Shown here: one piece after another, positions 1 through 8,040 of the stretch | How the letters are laid out: every line of letters begins with the position of its first letter | Numbering within the stretch: the first letter of the stretch is position 1 | Origin: Afipia carboxidovorans OM5 | GTDB taxonomy: Bacteria > Pseudomonadota > Alphaproteobacteria > Rhizobiales > Xanthobacteraceae | Direction: 5' to 3' | DNA: 64,000 nucleotides | NCBI RefSeq assembly: GCF_000218565.1 | Contig: NC_015684.1 | Span: 1,550,001 to 1,614,000, forward strand | Made by a program: the position numbers and the translations under genes | The notes under the pieces: model-generated | Database searches by the model: none | Told to the model about the DNA's origin: nothing | Seen by the model: only the letters and a program-made list of their open reading frames with translations

Positions 1-134
1 TGTTTGCGGGCCGCGTGCTTTCCGCATTTCCCGGCGCTGCAATTCGGATTACACCTCAACCGGGGCGCATGGACGCCCCGGAATTATTTCGGCAGCCTGC
101 CTGTCGGCCCTCGTTTCTGTAAGGACACGCCACG

Positions 135-1535
135 ATGTCTGATAATCTTTCTGCCGTTCTTGACCGGGTCGATACCGATTTCGACCGTAGCCTGCAGCGC
201 CTGTTTTCGCTGCTGCGGATCAAGTCGATCTCCGCCGATCCGGCCTTCAATGACGATTGCGCCAAGGCGGCCCAGCACATCGCGGACGATCTCAAGACCA
301 TCGGTTTCTCGGCCGAGGTGCGGCCGACCGCCGGCCATCCGGCCATCGTCGCGCGCAGCGAGAGCCCGGTGCCGGGCGGGCCGCATGTGCTGTTCTACGG
401 CCATTACGATGTGCAGCCGGTCGACCCGTTGAACCTGTGGGACCGCCCGCCGTTCGAGCCCGTTGTGACGAAGCATGCGGACGGGCGCGAGATTATCGTC
501 GCGCGCGGAGCGGAGGACGACAAAGGCCAACTGATGACCTTCGTCGAGGCGTGCCGGGCGTGGAAGAACGTCACGGGAAGCCTGCCGCTTGGCGTTACGC
601 TCCTGATCGAGGGCGAGGAGGAAGTCGGCTCGAAGAACTTCGGCCCCTTCCTCGAGAAGAACAAGGCCGATCTCAAAGCTGATTTCGCGCTCGTCTGCGA
701 CACCAACATGTGGGACCGCAACACGCCTGCGATCACCACCTCGCTGCGCGGCCTGGTTTACGAGGAGATCATCGTCAAGGCCGCCAACCGCGACCTGCAT
801 TCCGGTCTCTTCGGCGGAGCTGCGCAAAACCCGATCCGGGTGCTGACGCGCATCCTCGGCGGCATCCATGACGACAACGGCCGCGTCACCATTCCGGGGT
901 TCTATGATGGCGTGAAGGATCTGCCGCCTGCCATTCTGGAGCAATGGAAGAAGCTGAACCTGACGCCCGAAATGTTTCTCAAGCCGATCGGGTTGTCGCT
1001 GCCCGCGGGCGAAAAGGATCGCTTGCTGATCGAACAGGTCTCCTCGCGCCCGACGGCGGACATCAACGGCATTGTCGGCGGCTACACCGGCGAGGGATCG
1101 AAAACGGTGATCGCTGCGCAGGCGTCGGCGAAGATTTCGTTCCGTCTGGTCGAAGGGCAGGACCCAGCCAAAATCCGCGACGCGTTCCGTGCCTACGTAA
1201 AGGCGCGCATCCCGGCTGATTGCAGCGTTGAATTCCTCGACCATGCGGGCGCACCCGCCGTCGCGCTCGATTGGGGCATGAAGCCGCTCGCGGCTGCGAG
1301 CCGCGCGCTGACGGACGAGTGGGGCACCGAGGCGCTGCTGATCGGCTGTGGGGGCTCGATTCCGATTGTTGCGGATTTCAAAAAGACGCTCGGGCTCGAC
1401 ACGGTGCTGATCGGCTTCGGTCTCGACGACGACAACATCCACTCGCCGAACGAGAAATATGACCTCAAGAGCTTCCACAAGGGTACGCGCTCGTGGGTGC
1501 GCATCCTCGAAGCGTTTGCGCAGGTGGCGCGGTAG
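135..1535 (+). CDS. M20 family metallodipeptidase
   Basis: Zinc-dependent exopeptidase of the M20 family (dipeptidase/carnosinase-like), probably cytoplasmic since no signal peptide is visible. The metal centre can be traced: His90 and Asp92 in GHYDVQP, the bridging Asp128 in RGAEDDKGQ, base and ligand Glu162/Glu163 in EGEEEVGS, Asp189 in VCDTNM and His436 in NIHSPNE. The dimerisation domain lies at roughly residues 210-370 and contains the conserved DLHSG segment. Length 466 residues is normal for the family. The ATG at 135 follows a purine-rich AAGGA about 10 bases upstream. It stands alone; the downstream gene is convergent. The exact substrate cannot be told from sequence. Family call is secure. 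Confidence 0.93.
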   Translation: MSDNLSAVLDRVDTDFDRSLQRLFSLLRIKSISADPAFNDDCAKAAQHIADDLKTIGFSAEVRPTAGHPAIVARSESPVPGGPHVLFYGHYDVQPVDPLNLWDRPPFEPVVTKHADGREIIVARGAEDDKGQLMTFVEACRAWKNVTGSLPLGVTLLIEGEEEVGSKNFGPFLEKNKADLKADFALVCDTNMWDRNTPAITTSLRGLVYEEIIVKAANRDLHSGLFGGAAQNPIRVLTRILGGIHDDNGRVTIPGFYDGVKDLPPAILEQWKKLNLTPEMFLKPIGLSLPAGEKDRLLIEQVSSRPTADINGIVGGYTGEGSKTVIAAQASAKISFRLVEGQDPAKIRDAFRAYVKARIPADCSVEFLDHAGAPAVALDWGMKPLAAASRALTDEWGTEALLIGCGGSIPIVADFKKTLGLDTVLIGFGLDDDNIHSPNEKYDLKSFHKGTRSWVRILEAFAQVAR

Positions 1536-1560
1536 CATTGGTTTGATGAAAGCCTAAACT

Positions 1561-1653
1561 CGTCATGCCCGCGCTTGTGGCGGGCATCCACGTCTTAAAA
1601 GCCTCAATTAAGAAAGACGTGGATGGCCGGGACAGGCCCGGCCATGACGGATG
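1561..1653. repeat. Palindromic interspersed repeat, CATCCACGTCTT type
   Basis: Two arms, each an inner hairpin ending in CATCCACGTCTT or its complement AAGACGTGGATG, face each other around a short AT-rich centre. Related pieces recur near 15986, 16931, 20852 and 29099. It lies between two convergent genes, a usual place for such elements, and could act as a bidirectional terminator. No coding signal is seen in the gap 1536-1796. Confidence 0.6.
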
Positions 1654-1796
1654 AGAGATTTCGGCATAATCAAAATGCGGTCGTGCGCTGCACTCACACC
1701 CCAACGTAAAAACGCCGCCCGGGATTGGACGGCGTTTGAAATCGTGTAGAGGGTGATGCGCGAACCTAACCCGCTTGGCGCTGAGGTCAAGGCCGT

Positions 1797-3452
1797 TTAC
1801 GGTGGCGGAACCGCAAGCAGGCTTGCGATGCTCTGGCCGCGAATGTCGTAGACGCGGGCGAACACCACATCGTCGCGCTTCACTTCAGCATAGATCGGTG
1901 CGGGCAGGCCCTTGCAGTAAAACTCGCCGAGAGTCATCGCGAAGTCCGCGCTGTGGCTATCCCAGCCGATGGAGAAATCGGGACCGAGTGCGACCTGCGC
2001 CGGCCGCTGCGGCCCGCATACCGCGACCTTCCACTTGCGATTGGCCGGCGGAATCTCCTGCCGCAAGATGATCTGTTCGCGCAGCATGTTAGAGGCCTGC
2101 TTCAGCGCAAGACCCCAATAGTCCAGCATGAAGCGGTGGTCGGCGGTGCGCACCGTGCCGGAGATGTAGTTGAAGTGCGTGTATTGGTAGGGATGCAGCC
2201 GCGCCATGTCGATGAGCGGCAGCGTCAGCCCGGCGGCGAACAATCCGACGGCTGCGAACTGACGGTCGCGGTGGCGGCCGTCAGCGCTTACCCATGTCAC
2301 GAAGCGTGCGAGCGCGAGGCCGCCCAGCATTGCCATCGGCGGGATCACGAAAATGAAATGCCGAATGCCGTTGTAGAGCGCGGGCCGCTTCACCATTGCG
2401 ATTGCGAGCGGCAGGAAAGCGGCGGAGGCGATCATGATGATGATCGCTTTGCGGCGCGGATCGTCGCTGCGATGAGCGAGCGCCATGATGGTCATCACGA
2501 GGCCGCCGCCGCAGAGCAGGAGGAAGACTTCCGGCATCTGCATCGCGAATAGTGTCGGCAGATACGACCACGGCATCTCGGGTACAGAGACCACCGCGCC
2601 GTCGAACAATTCCTTCCACGGTTTTTCGAAGAATGCCGAGAAGTAGGTCAGCGCCCGCAGCGGATTGGCTGGCTCGATGATCGACCACGGCCAGATCAGG
2701 CCCATGACGATATAACCGATCAGAAGGCCCGGCAGCAGAACGTAGCAGGTGTGAACGAAGCGACTGCCGGACTTGCGCCAGCCATACGTCGCGACCTCCA
2801 TGCGCCAGATCGGGATGAAGCCGATGAGCGCATAGACGACGCCGAAGCCGCCGAGCACGCGGCAACCGAGCGATAGCCCTGCACCGAGGCCGAGGATCAG
2901 CACGGTGTGCGGCGACGGTGCAGGATATTCCTGCGCAAGCCGCACGAGGCCGAGCAACAGCACGATCATCGCGACCGCGAACGGCACGTCCTTCGGATTC
3001 ATGAACATGTGGCCGTAGAAGGTCGGGCACAGTGCGAGAAGAAGAAGCGCGGCGAGGCCTGCGAGCGGCCCGCCGACGCGGCGCGTCAGTCGCCATGTGA
3101 GCGCAAGGCCGATGATGCCGACGATCGCGCCGACAAGACGGCGCGTATCGAACAGGCCGAGCGGGACAACCTTGTGCAGCAGTGCGGCCGCCATGTCGAA
3201 GCCGCCGCCATACATGTAGAGGTTCGCGAACGAGAGTGCGCTCGTATCCTTGAAGCCGGAGCCGAACATCTTCAGCAAGAGGTCGGCATATTCGGCATGG
3301 GTGTAGTCGTCCCAGCCAAGGCCGTAGGCGCGAAATGTGAGAAGGGCGACGCTCGCGACCAGCGCCAGCGTGACGTAGGCGATCCTATCGTAGAGCTGAT
3401 CCATCGATTGCCGGGCGGGCACCTCAACGCCGGACGCCGTGATCGATGTCAT
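1797..3452 (-). CDS. Membrane glycosyltransferase (GT39/ArnT-like, GT-C fold)
   Basis: Integral inner-membrane protein of 551 residues with about ten to twelve hydrophobic helices. The first periplasmic loop carries an acidic pair (Asp48-Asp49 in GLGWDDYTHAEY), the position of the catalytic aspartate in GT-C enzymes of the PMT/ArnT type, which move sugars from polyprenyl-phosphate donors. A second conserved-looking loop is PTFYGHMFMNPKDVPF near residues 150-165. The C-terminal 120 residues are more soluble. The gene stands alone, convergent with the M20 peptidase; 295 bases without a convincing gene separate it from the next gene upstream. Donor and acceptor are unknown. It could also be an uncharacterised DUF2029-type mannosyltransferase. 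Confidence 0.72.
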   Translation of the reverse strand: MTSITASGVEVPARQSMDQLYDRIAYVTLALVASVALLTFRAYGLGWDDYTHAEYADLLLKMFGSGFKDTSALSFANLYMYGGGFDMAAALLHKVVPLGLFDTRRLVGAIVGIIGLALTWRLTRRVGGPLAGLAALLLLALCPTFYGHMFMNPKDVPFAVAMIVLLLGLVRLAQEYPAPSPHTVLILGLGAGLSLGCRVLGGFGVVYALIGFIPIWRMEVATYGWRKSGSRFVHTCYVLLPGLLIGYIVMGLIWPWSIIEPANPLRALTYFSAFFEKPWKELFDGAVVSVPEMPWSYLPTLFAMQMPEVFLLLCGGGLVMTIMALAHRSDDPRRKAIIIMIASAAFLPLAIAMVKRPALYNGIRHFIFVIPPMAMLGGLALARFVTWVSADGRHRDRQFAAVGLFAAGLTLPLIDMARLHPYQYTHFNYISGTVRTADHRFMLDYWGLALKQASNMLREQIILRQEIPPANRKWKVAVCGPQRPAQVALGPDFSIGWDSHSADFAMTLGEFYCKGLPAPIYAEVKRDDVVFARVYDIRGQSIASLLAVPPP

Positions 3453-3747
3453 GATGGGATTACGCTCGTTAAAGGCCGTGCGGCCATGCCTGCCTGATCG
3501 GACCAGCGGTGCGATAGTGAGCGATTATGGCTTAATTTTCCTGAAACGTCGCAACAATCAGGGCGTCTTCGGGGTTGAAGGGAAGCGCGTCGCTCGAAAG
3601 GCCGCTCAGGAGGGCTGGATGATATTGGTGTTCTTATACTTTTCCGGGCAGGGGACGGAAAATTTACCTTCATCGGGCAGTTAGTTTGACAGTATTGTGG
3701 CATTGCAGGAGCCGCCCCTCCCAACAGGGCGGCAACCCGGAGTTTGA

Positions 3748-4632
3748 GTGATGGTTGCGTTGTTGCTGGCCGGAACGGTGGTGTTTTGCGCGGGCGTGCT
3801 GGCGATCGTATTCGGGATTCCGATCAAGGAATTTTCGTTCGGCAATACGATGATCATCGTCGGCTCGGTCGTGTCCTCGACCGGCCTCGTGCTGATCGGT
3901 CTTGGCATCCTCGCCCGCGAAGTGCGGCAGGCGGCGCGCCGGCTCGGCGCAGCCCCGCGGCTGGAAGCGACGGAGCTGGACGAGGTGCTGGTCGCCCAAG
4001 TCCCCGTACCGCCGCCGGCTCCCGCGCCGGTCAGTCCCGAACCGCGGCCTGCGCCGCGCGCGCCGGCGAACGGCGACTTCCTGTTCGCGCGGGACGATCC
4101 GGCCGCACCTTCCGAGGCCGGGGAGGAGTTCGACTTCCCGCCGCCGACCCGCGAGCAATCTGCGCGAGCGGAGCGTGCTGAGCGCTTCGAGCGCACGGAG
4201 CGTCCTGAGCGGACGGCGACCGCATCGTCCGAGCGGCCGCGTCGCGATTTCCTGTTTTCCTCGCGCCGTCGCAGGAGCGAACCGGAGGCGGCCCCGGATC
4301 TGTCGCATGACGATGAGGCTTCCGCGCAGGCCGAGTCCGGCGCGCGTGAGTCTCAATCGCCGCCATCTCAGTCACCGCCGTGGGTGCAGGCCTCGCGCTC
4401 GGCCGCGGAGGAGGAGCGTGCGTCCGAGCCGCGCCATCCGTTGCGGCCCTCGCGCAGCTTCACGCCGCCGCCGCGCCGCGAGCCGGAGGTCAGCGTGGTG
4501 AAGTCCGGCGTGGTCGATTCCATGGCCTATTCGCTTTACTCCGATGGTTCGATCGAGGCGCAGTTGCCGGAGGGCACTGTGCGCTTCGACTCGATCGAGG
4601 AGTTGCGCTCCCATCTCGACCAGCGCGGCTGA
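3748..4632 (+). CDS. Conserved hypothetical two-helix membrane protein with disordered Pro/Arg/Glu-rich middle
   Basis: I do not recognise a named family. Two hydrophobic helices (about residues 1-24 and 35-55) are followed by about 190 residues of low-complexity Pro, Ala, Arg, Glu and Ser, with repeated ERAERFERTERPER-like units. A short ordered tail at about residues 255-294 (SYSLYSDGSIEAQLPEGTVRF) looks conserved and probably binds a partner. Start is GTG 3748 or ATG 3751 directly after. The layout, a membrane anchor with a long tether and a small cytoplasmic foot, suggests a scaffold. Codon use matches the neighbours. The gene is upstream of mucR but 156 bases away, so it is probably a separate unit. 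Confidence 0.7.
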   Translation: MMVALLLAGTVVFCAGVLAIVFGIPIKEFSFGNTMIIVGSVVSSTGLVLIGLGILAREVRQAARRLGAAPRLEATELDEVLVAQVPVPPPAPAPVSPEPRPAPRAPANGDFLFARDDPAAPSEAGEEFDFPPPTREQSARAERAERFERTERPERTATASSERPRRDFLFSSRRRRSEPEAAPDLSHDDEASAQAESGARESQSPPSQSPPWVQASRSAAEEERASEPRHPLRPSRSFTPPPRREPEVSVVKSGVVDSMAYSLYSDGSIEAQLPEGTVRFDSIEELRSHLDQRG

Positions 4633-4788
4633 TACGCCGGTGTATTGCCGGGCGCGCGTTAAATCGCGCCCTTGCGTCCCGCCGAACGGCTCGCTTAAAT
4701 GTTTGTGTATCCGCGATAGGCGGTGCACCGCCTGCGCCGTCACGCAACAGCGCAGCGTTAGTGCGAACCTGATTTTACGAGAACTTGA

Positions 4789-5202
4789 ATGAGTGAGCCG
4801 GCCGGCAAGGGCTTTGTCGAAATGGCGGCAGGCATCGTCTCCGCCTATGTCAGCAACAACACGGTCCCGCCCTCGGAAATTCCGGGGCTGATCGCGCAGG
4901 TCCATGCCGCGCTGCTGCGTGTTGCGACTGGCGCGGAGCAACCGGTCGAGGCGACGCGTCCTGCGGTGCCGGTGAAGAAATCGATGACGTCGGAATATCT
5001 CGTCTGTCTCGAAGACGGCAAACGCTTCAAGTCGCTGAAGCGCCACTTACGCAGCCGCTACAACATGAGCCCCGAGCAGTATCGTGAGAAGTGGGGTCTG
5101 CCGGCGGACTATCCGATGGTGGCGCCGAACTACGCGGTGGCGCGTTCGCAGCTTGCCAAGAAGATGGGCCTCGGCCAGCAGCGCCGTCGCGGCAAGCGGT
5201 GA
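4789..5202 (+). CDS. mucR: MucR/Ros family transcriptional regulator
   Basis: Pleiotropic DNA-binding repressor of the Ros/MucR family, which binds AT-rich targets and controls exopolysaccharide, motility and cell-cycle genes in rhizobia and relatives. Length 137 matches the family. The N-terminal half gives oligomerisation; the C-terminal domain has the conserved LEDGKRFKSLKRHL and DYPMVAPNYAVARSQLAKKM segments. The zinc site is not the classical Ros set: Cys73-x2-Asp76-x9-His86, and the last histidine position holds Arg90/Tyr91. Zinc-free Ros homologues are known, so the domain can still fold. The ATG at 4789 follows an AT-rich leader. Transcription alone is likely. Confidence 0.93.
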   Translation: MSEPAGKGFVEMAAGIVSAYVSNNTVPPSEIPGLIAQVHAALLRVATGAEQPVEATRPAVPVKKSMTSEYLVCLEDGKRFKSLKRHLRSRYNMSPEQYREKWGLPADYPMVAPNYAVARSQLAKKMGLGQQRRRGKR

Positions 5203-5216
5203 GCTTCCGTCAGGCT

Positions 5217-5342
5217 GGTGCGCCCGGACGCGGTGCGGCATCGTCGATGACATGCCGTTGAGCTAGGCCGCTCCAAATGCAGCGTTCGCCGTGGTCCCGG
5301 TTCTGCAATGCACCGCTTCGCGCTGCGTTGCGCCCGGAACAA
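5217..5342 (-). repeat. ~125 bp palindromic repeat, copy A (diverged)
   Basis: Diverged copy of the family described at 6834. It is in reverse orientation: it begins with CCCGGACGCGGTGCGGCATC and ends with a GCGTTGCGCCCGG block, with the central GGTCCCGGTTCTGCAATGC block still clear. It separates mucR from the GafYZ-like pair. Confidence 0.6.
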
Positions 5343-5497
5343 GCCGGCTCTTTTGAGGGAGAGGTAATCTCAAACATCGTTCGCCCTTTGGATTGCTCAT
5401 CCGATCCAAACGAAAACACAAATTCGCTGGTGCGGGATATCCCCGGTTGAAAAAGTTGGGGTAGGGTGTAGGTATAAAATCCTAACGAGGTCGCCCA

Positions 5498-5890
5498 ATG
5501 CTGCCCACCCCTGCTTATCATTCCTCGTCTTTCTCCGCTGCGCCAGCTCGCAACCCTGCCTCGCCGCCACTGCGCGATCCCGAAGCCATTCGTCGCCGCG
5601 TCGCGGCCTGCGTGATCGCCGAGTTCGGCATCACCGCGGATGAACTCGGGTTTGGCTCGCGCGGCTCGCCGCGGGCCTCGTTGGCCCGGCAGGTCGCGAT
5701 GTATCTCTGCCATGTCGGCTTCGCGCTGAGTTTCGAGGGGATCGGGCGGCTGTTTCATCGCGACCGCACCACGGTCGCCTATGCCTGCCGCGTGATCGAG
5801 GAACGGCGGGAGGAGGTGCGCTTCGACACGCGCCTCGCCAGGCTGGAGCGGCAATGTGTCAGCGCCGTGCGGCGGGGGTGCGGCCAATGA
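5498..5890 (+). CDS. DnaA domain IV-like HTH protein, GafY-like
   Basis: A 130-residue protein whose residues 28-105 match DnaA domain IV, the dsDNA-binding helix-turn-helix. The signature helix reads HRDRTTVAYACRVI (87-100), like the DnaA box-reading helix of true DnaA. No AAA+ domain is present, so it is not an initiator. Its stop overlaps the start of the next gene in ATGA, giving translational coupling. To my knowledge this pairing matches GafY/GafZ, which correspond to the N- and C-terminal parts of GafA, the direct activator of the Rhodobacter gene transfer agent. A GTA cluster begins 19 kb downstream. Seen: DnaA-IV motif, overlap. Inferred: GTA activator role. An alternative is a general DnaA-like regulator. 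Confidence 0.82.
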   Translation: MLPTPAYHSSSFSAAPARNPASPPLRDPEAIRRRVAACVIAEFGITADELGFGSRGSPRASLARQVAMYLCHVGFALSFEGIGRLFHRDRTTVAYACRVIEERREEVRFDTRLARLERQCVSAVRRGCGQ

Positions 5891-6501
5891 AGGCGCACAA
5901 GTCCCGCACCCGGCGCAGCCATTCGGCCGGGGCCGCCGCAGCCGCGAGCGGCATCGACGTCCGGCGCGCCGCTCACATGCAACTCGGCACCCGCGAGATC
6001 ATGACGGGGAACGGTCTCGACCGCGTCACCGTCAACGACAGCGAAAGCCCGCTTGCCTGGCTCGCGCGCCGCAAGGGGCGCGACGGCCGTACCATGATCG
6101 ACTCCATCGAGTTCATGGCGGGCGAACGGTTGCGCGCCGATTTCACCCGCGCGCATCTCAGCCCGCGCGTGACATCGAGCTGGTCGGGGCTCGCGCGCGG
6201 CCGCAATTGCGGCGGCGGCGATGCCGGTTCGATGACGGACATGGTGATCGCCGCGCGTCAGCGGGTGCAGCTTGCGCTTGACGCATGCGGGCCGGAATTT
6301 TCCGGCGTGCTGATGGACGTGTGCTGCTTCCTGCACGGGCTCGAGGATGTCGAGCGCGCGCACGGCTGGCCCGCGCGCTCGGCCAAGGTGGTGCTGCAAC
6401 TCGCGCTCGATCGCCTTGCGCGGCACTACGGGTTGCAACGCCCCGCGCATCGCGCGCCGATCCGCACCTGGCTTGCGGAAGATGCATCGTTCACGGCGTG
6501 A
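5887..6501 (+). CDS. DUF6456 domain protein, GafZ-like
   Basis: Starts at ATG 5887, overlapping the previous stop by ATGA; a longer in-frame start at 5854 is less likely. The 204-residue product has a basic N-terminus (KAHKSRTRRSH) and a DUF6456 domain over about residues 40-195, including SPLAWLARRKG and FMAGERLRADF. The helical C-terminal part (VLMDVCCFLHGLEDVERAHGWPARSAKVVL) recalls sigma region 4-like helices. I relate it to GafZ, the partner of GafY that in Caulobacter is reported to aid transcription through terminators in the GTA cluster. The domain match is seen; the antitermination role here is inferred. A hairpin terminator follows at 6528. Confidence 0.82.
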   Translation: MKAHKSRTRRSHSAGAAAAASGIDVRRAAHMQLGTREIMTGNGLDRVTVNDSESPLAWLARRKGRDGRTMIDSIEFMAGERLRADFTRAHLSPRVTSSWSGLARGRNCGGGDAGSMTDMVIAARQRVQLALDACGPEFSGVLMDVCCFLHGLEDVERAHGWPARSAKVVLQLALDRLARHYGLQRPAHRAPIRTWLAEDASFTA

Positions 6502-6527
6502 GGCGGCCGGAACCGCCGTTCCTGCGG

Positions 6528-6552
6528 AACGCGCGCACGCGGCGCGCGTTTT
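6528..6552 (+). terminator. Intrinsic terminator after the GafYZ-like operon
   Basis: An 8 bp perfect stem (AACGCGCG/CGCGCGTT) with a 7-base loop ends in TTTT. It sits 27 bases after the DUF6456 stop codon, so it closes the two-gene unit and partly insulates the next small gene. Confidence 0.55.
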
Positions 6553-6587
6553 GCCCGTCTGAACTGTCGCTTAAAAGGAGCGTGCCG

Positions 6588-6755
6588 ATGGACGAAATTC
6601 AGATCACGCAGGTCGAGTTGCCGCAACACAAGCGGACCGTGAACAAGCCGGCGAAGGGGACCGCAAAAAGGGGCGCGAAGGTGCACAAGCTCGACGCTTC
6701 GCAGAAGCCCGCCGCAAAACCGTCGCACACGCTGTCCCGCAAGAAGACGGGGTGA
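6588..6755 (+). CDS. Small basic hypothetical protein (55 aa)
   Basis: Starts at ATG 6588, seven bases after a good ribosome site AAAAGGAG at 6573-6580, which is the main support. The product is rich in Lys, Ala, Thr and Gln with no membrane segment, and the C-terminal half is KKTG-like and histone-tail-like (AKRGAKVHKLDASQKPAAK). It probably is unstructured and binds nucleic acid or acidic protein. No family is recognised. It lies between a terminator and a repeat field and is transcribed alone. Confidence 0.5.
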   Translation: MDEIQITQVELPQHKRTVNKPAKGTAKRGAKVHKLDASQKPAAKPSHTLSRKKTG

Positions 6756-6833
6756 GGGCGGCTTGATCGGAATGACAGATCATTCGTAGTGCAGTGGAGC
6801 GTTTCTGATAGCAAGCATGCAAGCTTGATCAGC

Positions 6834-6960
6834 GTGTCCCGGGCGCGATGCGGCGCGAAGCGGTGCGTCGCAGAACCGGGACCGTAGCGAACGCTGCGTC
6901 TGGAATGGCCCCGGCTCAGCGGCGCAGCATGAAGGATGCCGCACCGCATCCGGGGCAAGA
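6834..6960 (+). repeat. ~125 bp palindromic repeat, copy B
   Basis: Reference copy of a family found seven times in this window. The outer arms (GTCCCGGGCGCGATGC and GCACCGCATCCGGGGC) are imperfect inverted repeats, and the inner arms (GCAGAACCGGGACCG and GGCCCCGGCTCAGCGG) are also complementary. The whole unit can thus fold into a long branched hairpin. It has no coding capacity of its own and resembles a non-autonomous MITE-like element. Confidence 0.75.
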
Positions 6961-7214
6961 TTGTCGGAATACGCAATTATCGGAAATCGGAGAGGTGATT
7001 TTGAAGCTATCTCTGAATGTCATGCGCGGGCCTCTGTCCCCGACCTGAGGATGATCCGCGCATCCATCATGCAAAGAAATTCAGCACCAAGGGATGGATC
7101 GCCGGGTCATAGGCGAGCGGAAGCGACGCCGTTCTTTGAACGGCTATGCCCGGCAATGGCAGATCATTTGTGGGGCAGCACTGAATTCCAATAGAGCATG
7201 CAAGCTTGATCAGC

Positions 7215-7340
7215 GTGTCCCGGGCGCGATGCAGCGCGAAGCGGTGCGTCGCAGAACCGGGACCGTAGCGAACGCTGTGTCTGGAATGGCCCCGCTCAGC
7301 GGCGCAGTATGAAGGATGCCGCACCGCGTCCGGGGCGAGC
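7215..7340 (+). repeat. ~125 bp palindromic repeat, copy C
   Basis: Nearly identical to copy B and preceded by the same 20-base flank (GCATGCAAGCTTGATCAGCG). This shows that B and C share a duplication larger than the element itself. Confidence 0.75.
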
Positions 7341-7435
7341 TATACCGCATCCAGAGAACAGATAGCCGGTCGTATCCGGGGCAAGCAATCGACAGCGATG
7401 ATCGGAAATTTTGGAGGCGCGTGACGCCTCGCCGC

Positions 7436-7867
7436 TCACACCGCGGCTTCGACGGCGCGGGTGGCGTCGGCCTTGATGCGGTCGACCATCGCGCGCAGAC
7501 CATTCGAGCGCTGCGGCGTCAGATGCTCGCGGAAGCCGAACTCGTCGAACACGGCGAGCGCATCGGTTGCGAGAATTTCTTTCGCGGGCTTGCCCGAATA
7601 AAGCGTGAGCAGGATGGCGACGAGGCCGCGCACGATGTGAGCGTCGCTGTCGCCGAGATAGCGCAGCACCGGCTCGCCCGTGGCGTCCTGCTCGTCCTTG
7701 CGCGAGAGCCAGACCTGGCTGGTACAGCCCTGCACCTTGTTCTCGAGCGTGTGTTCGGATTCCGGCATCGGCTCCAGCGTGCGGCCAAGCTCGATCACGT
7801 AACGATAGCGATCGTCCCAGTCATCGAGCAGCGAAAAATTCTCGCGAATGTCGTCGATCGTCGTCAT
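7436..7867 (-). CDS. sufE: SufE family Fe-S cluster assembly protein
   Basis: Cytoplasmic sulfur acceptor for the cysteine desulfurase SufS in iron-sulfur cluster assembly. The 143 residues cover the whole SufE fold. The acceptor cysteine is Cys48 in VQGCTSQVW, flanked by the expected NKVQGC and SRKDEQDATGEPVLRYLGDSDAHIVRGL segments. The end helix with QRSNGLRAMVDRIK is also typical. The gene lies away from any suf operon, as is common for the extra sufE of alphaproteobacteria. ATG at 7867; downstream is the repeat field and no clear terminator. Confidence 0.95.
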   Translation of the reverse strand: MTTIDDIRENFSLLDDWDDRYRYVIELGRTLEPMPESEHTLENKVQGCTSQVWLSRKDEQDATGEPVLRYLGDSDAHIVRGLVAILLTLYSGKPAKEILATDALAVFDEFGFREHLTPQRSNGLRAMVDRIKADATRAVEAAV

Positions 7868-8040
7868 GCCGAATGTGCCGGAGCTGAGGAAAGGGCAGGC
7901 GCGTCGCGCCGTTGCCTTACGGCTTATATGAGAACGGGCCCGGCGAAAAGCGAGAGTTTGAGCAATATTTTCTGCGAAAAATCGCAGGTTTGCACGGCGG
8001 GCAGCGTGCCCGCCAGCGTGGATCCGGCAGGTCGGTGCGC

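Larger units (their letters stand above)
6756..7435. other. Gene-free repeat field with segmental duplication
   Basis: No convincing gene in 680 bases. The block 6771-6960 and the block 7155-7340 are near copies: both carry CAGATCATT, then GCATGCAAGCTTGATCAGCG, then a full palindromic repeat. Between them lies a GCCGGGTCATAGG...CTATGCCCGGCAATG hairpin element that recurs at 11925-11985. The open frames across these blocks are by-products of the repeats. Confidence 0.7.

Noticed and set aside
84..1538. Long minus-strand frame opposite the M20 peptidase
   Set aside because: Mirror frame of a high-GC gene; Arg/His/Asp-rich with no motif, while the plus strand has a full metal site.
3439..3684. 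81-residue frame in the gap before the two-helix membrane protein
   Set aside because: Overlaps the glycosyltransferase start region, has no ribosome site and no protein-like pattern.
4650..4671. Terminator after the two-helix membrane protein gene
   Set aside because: GGGCGCG/CGCGCCC forms a stem but no T-run follows; could be Rho-dependent but is not supported as an intrinsic terminator.
6848..7312. Several short frames in the repeat field
   Set aside because: They read through palindromic repeats and recur at each copy with the same peptides, so they are repeat by-products.
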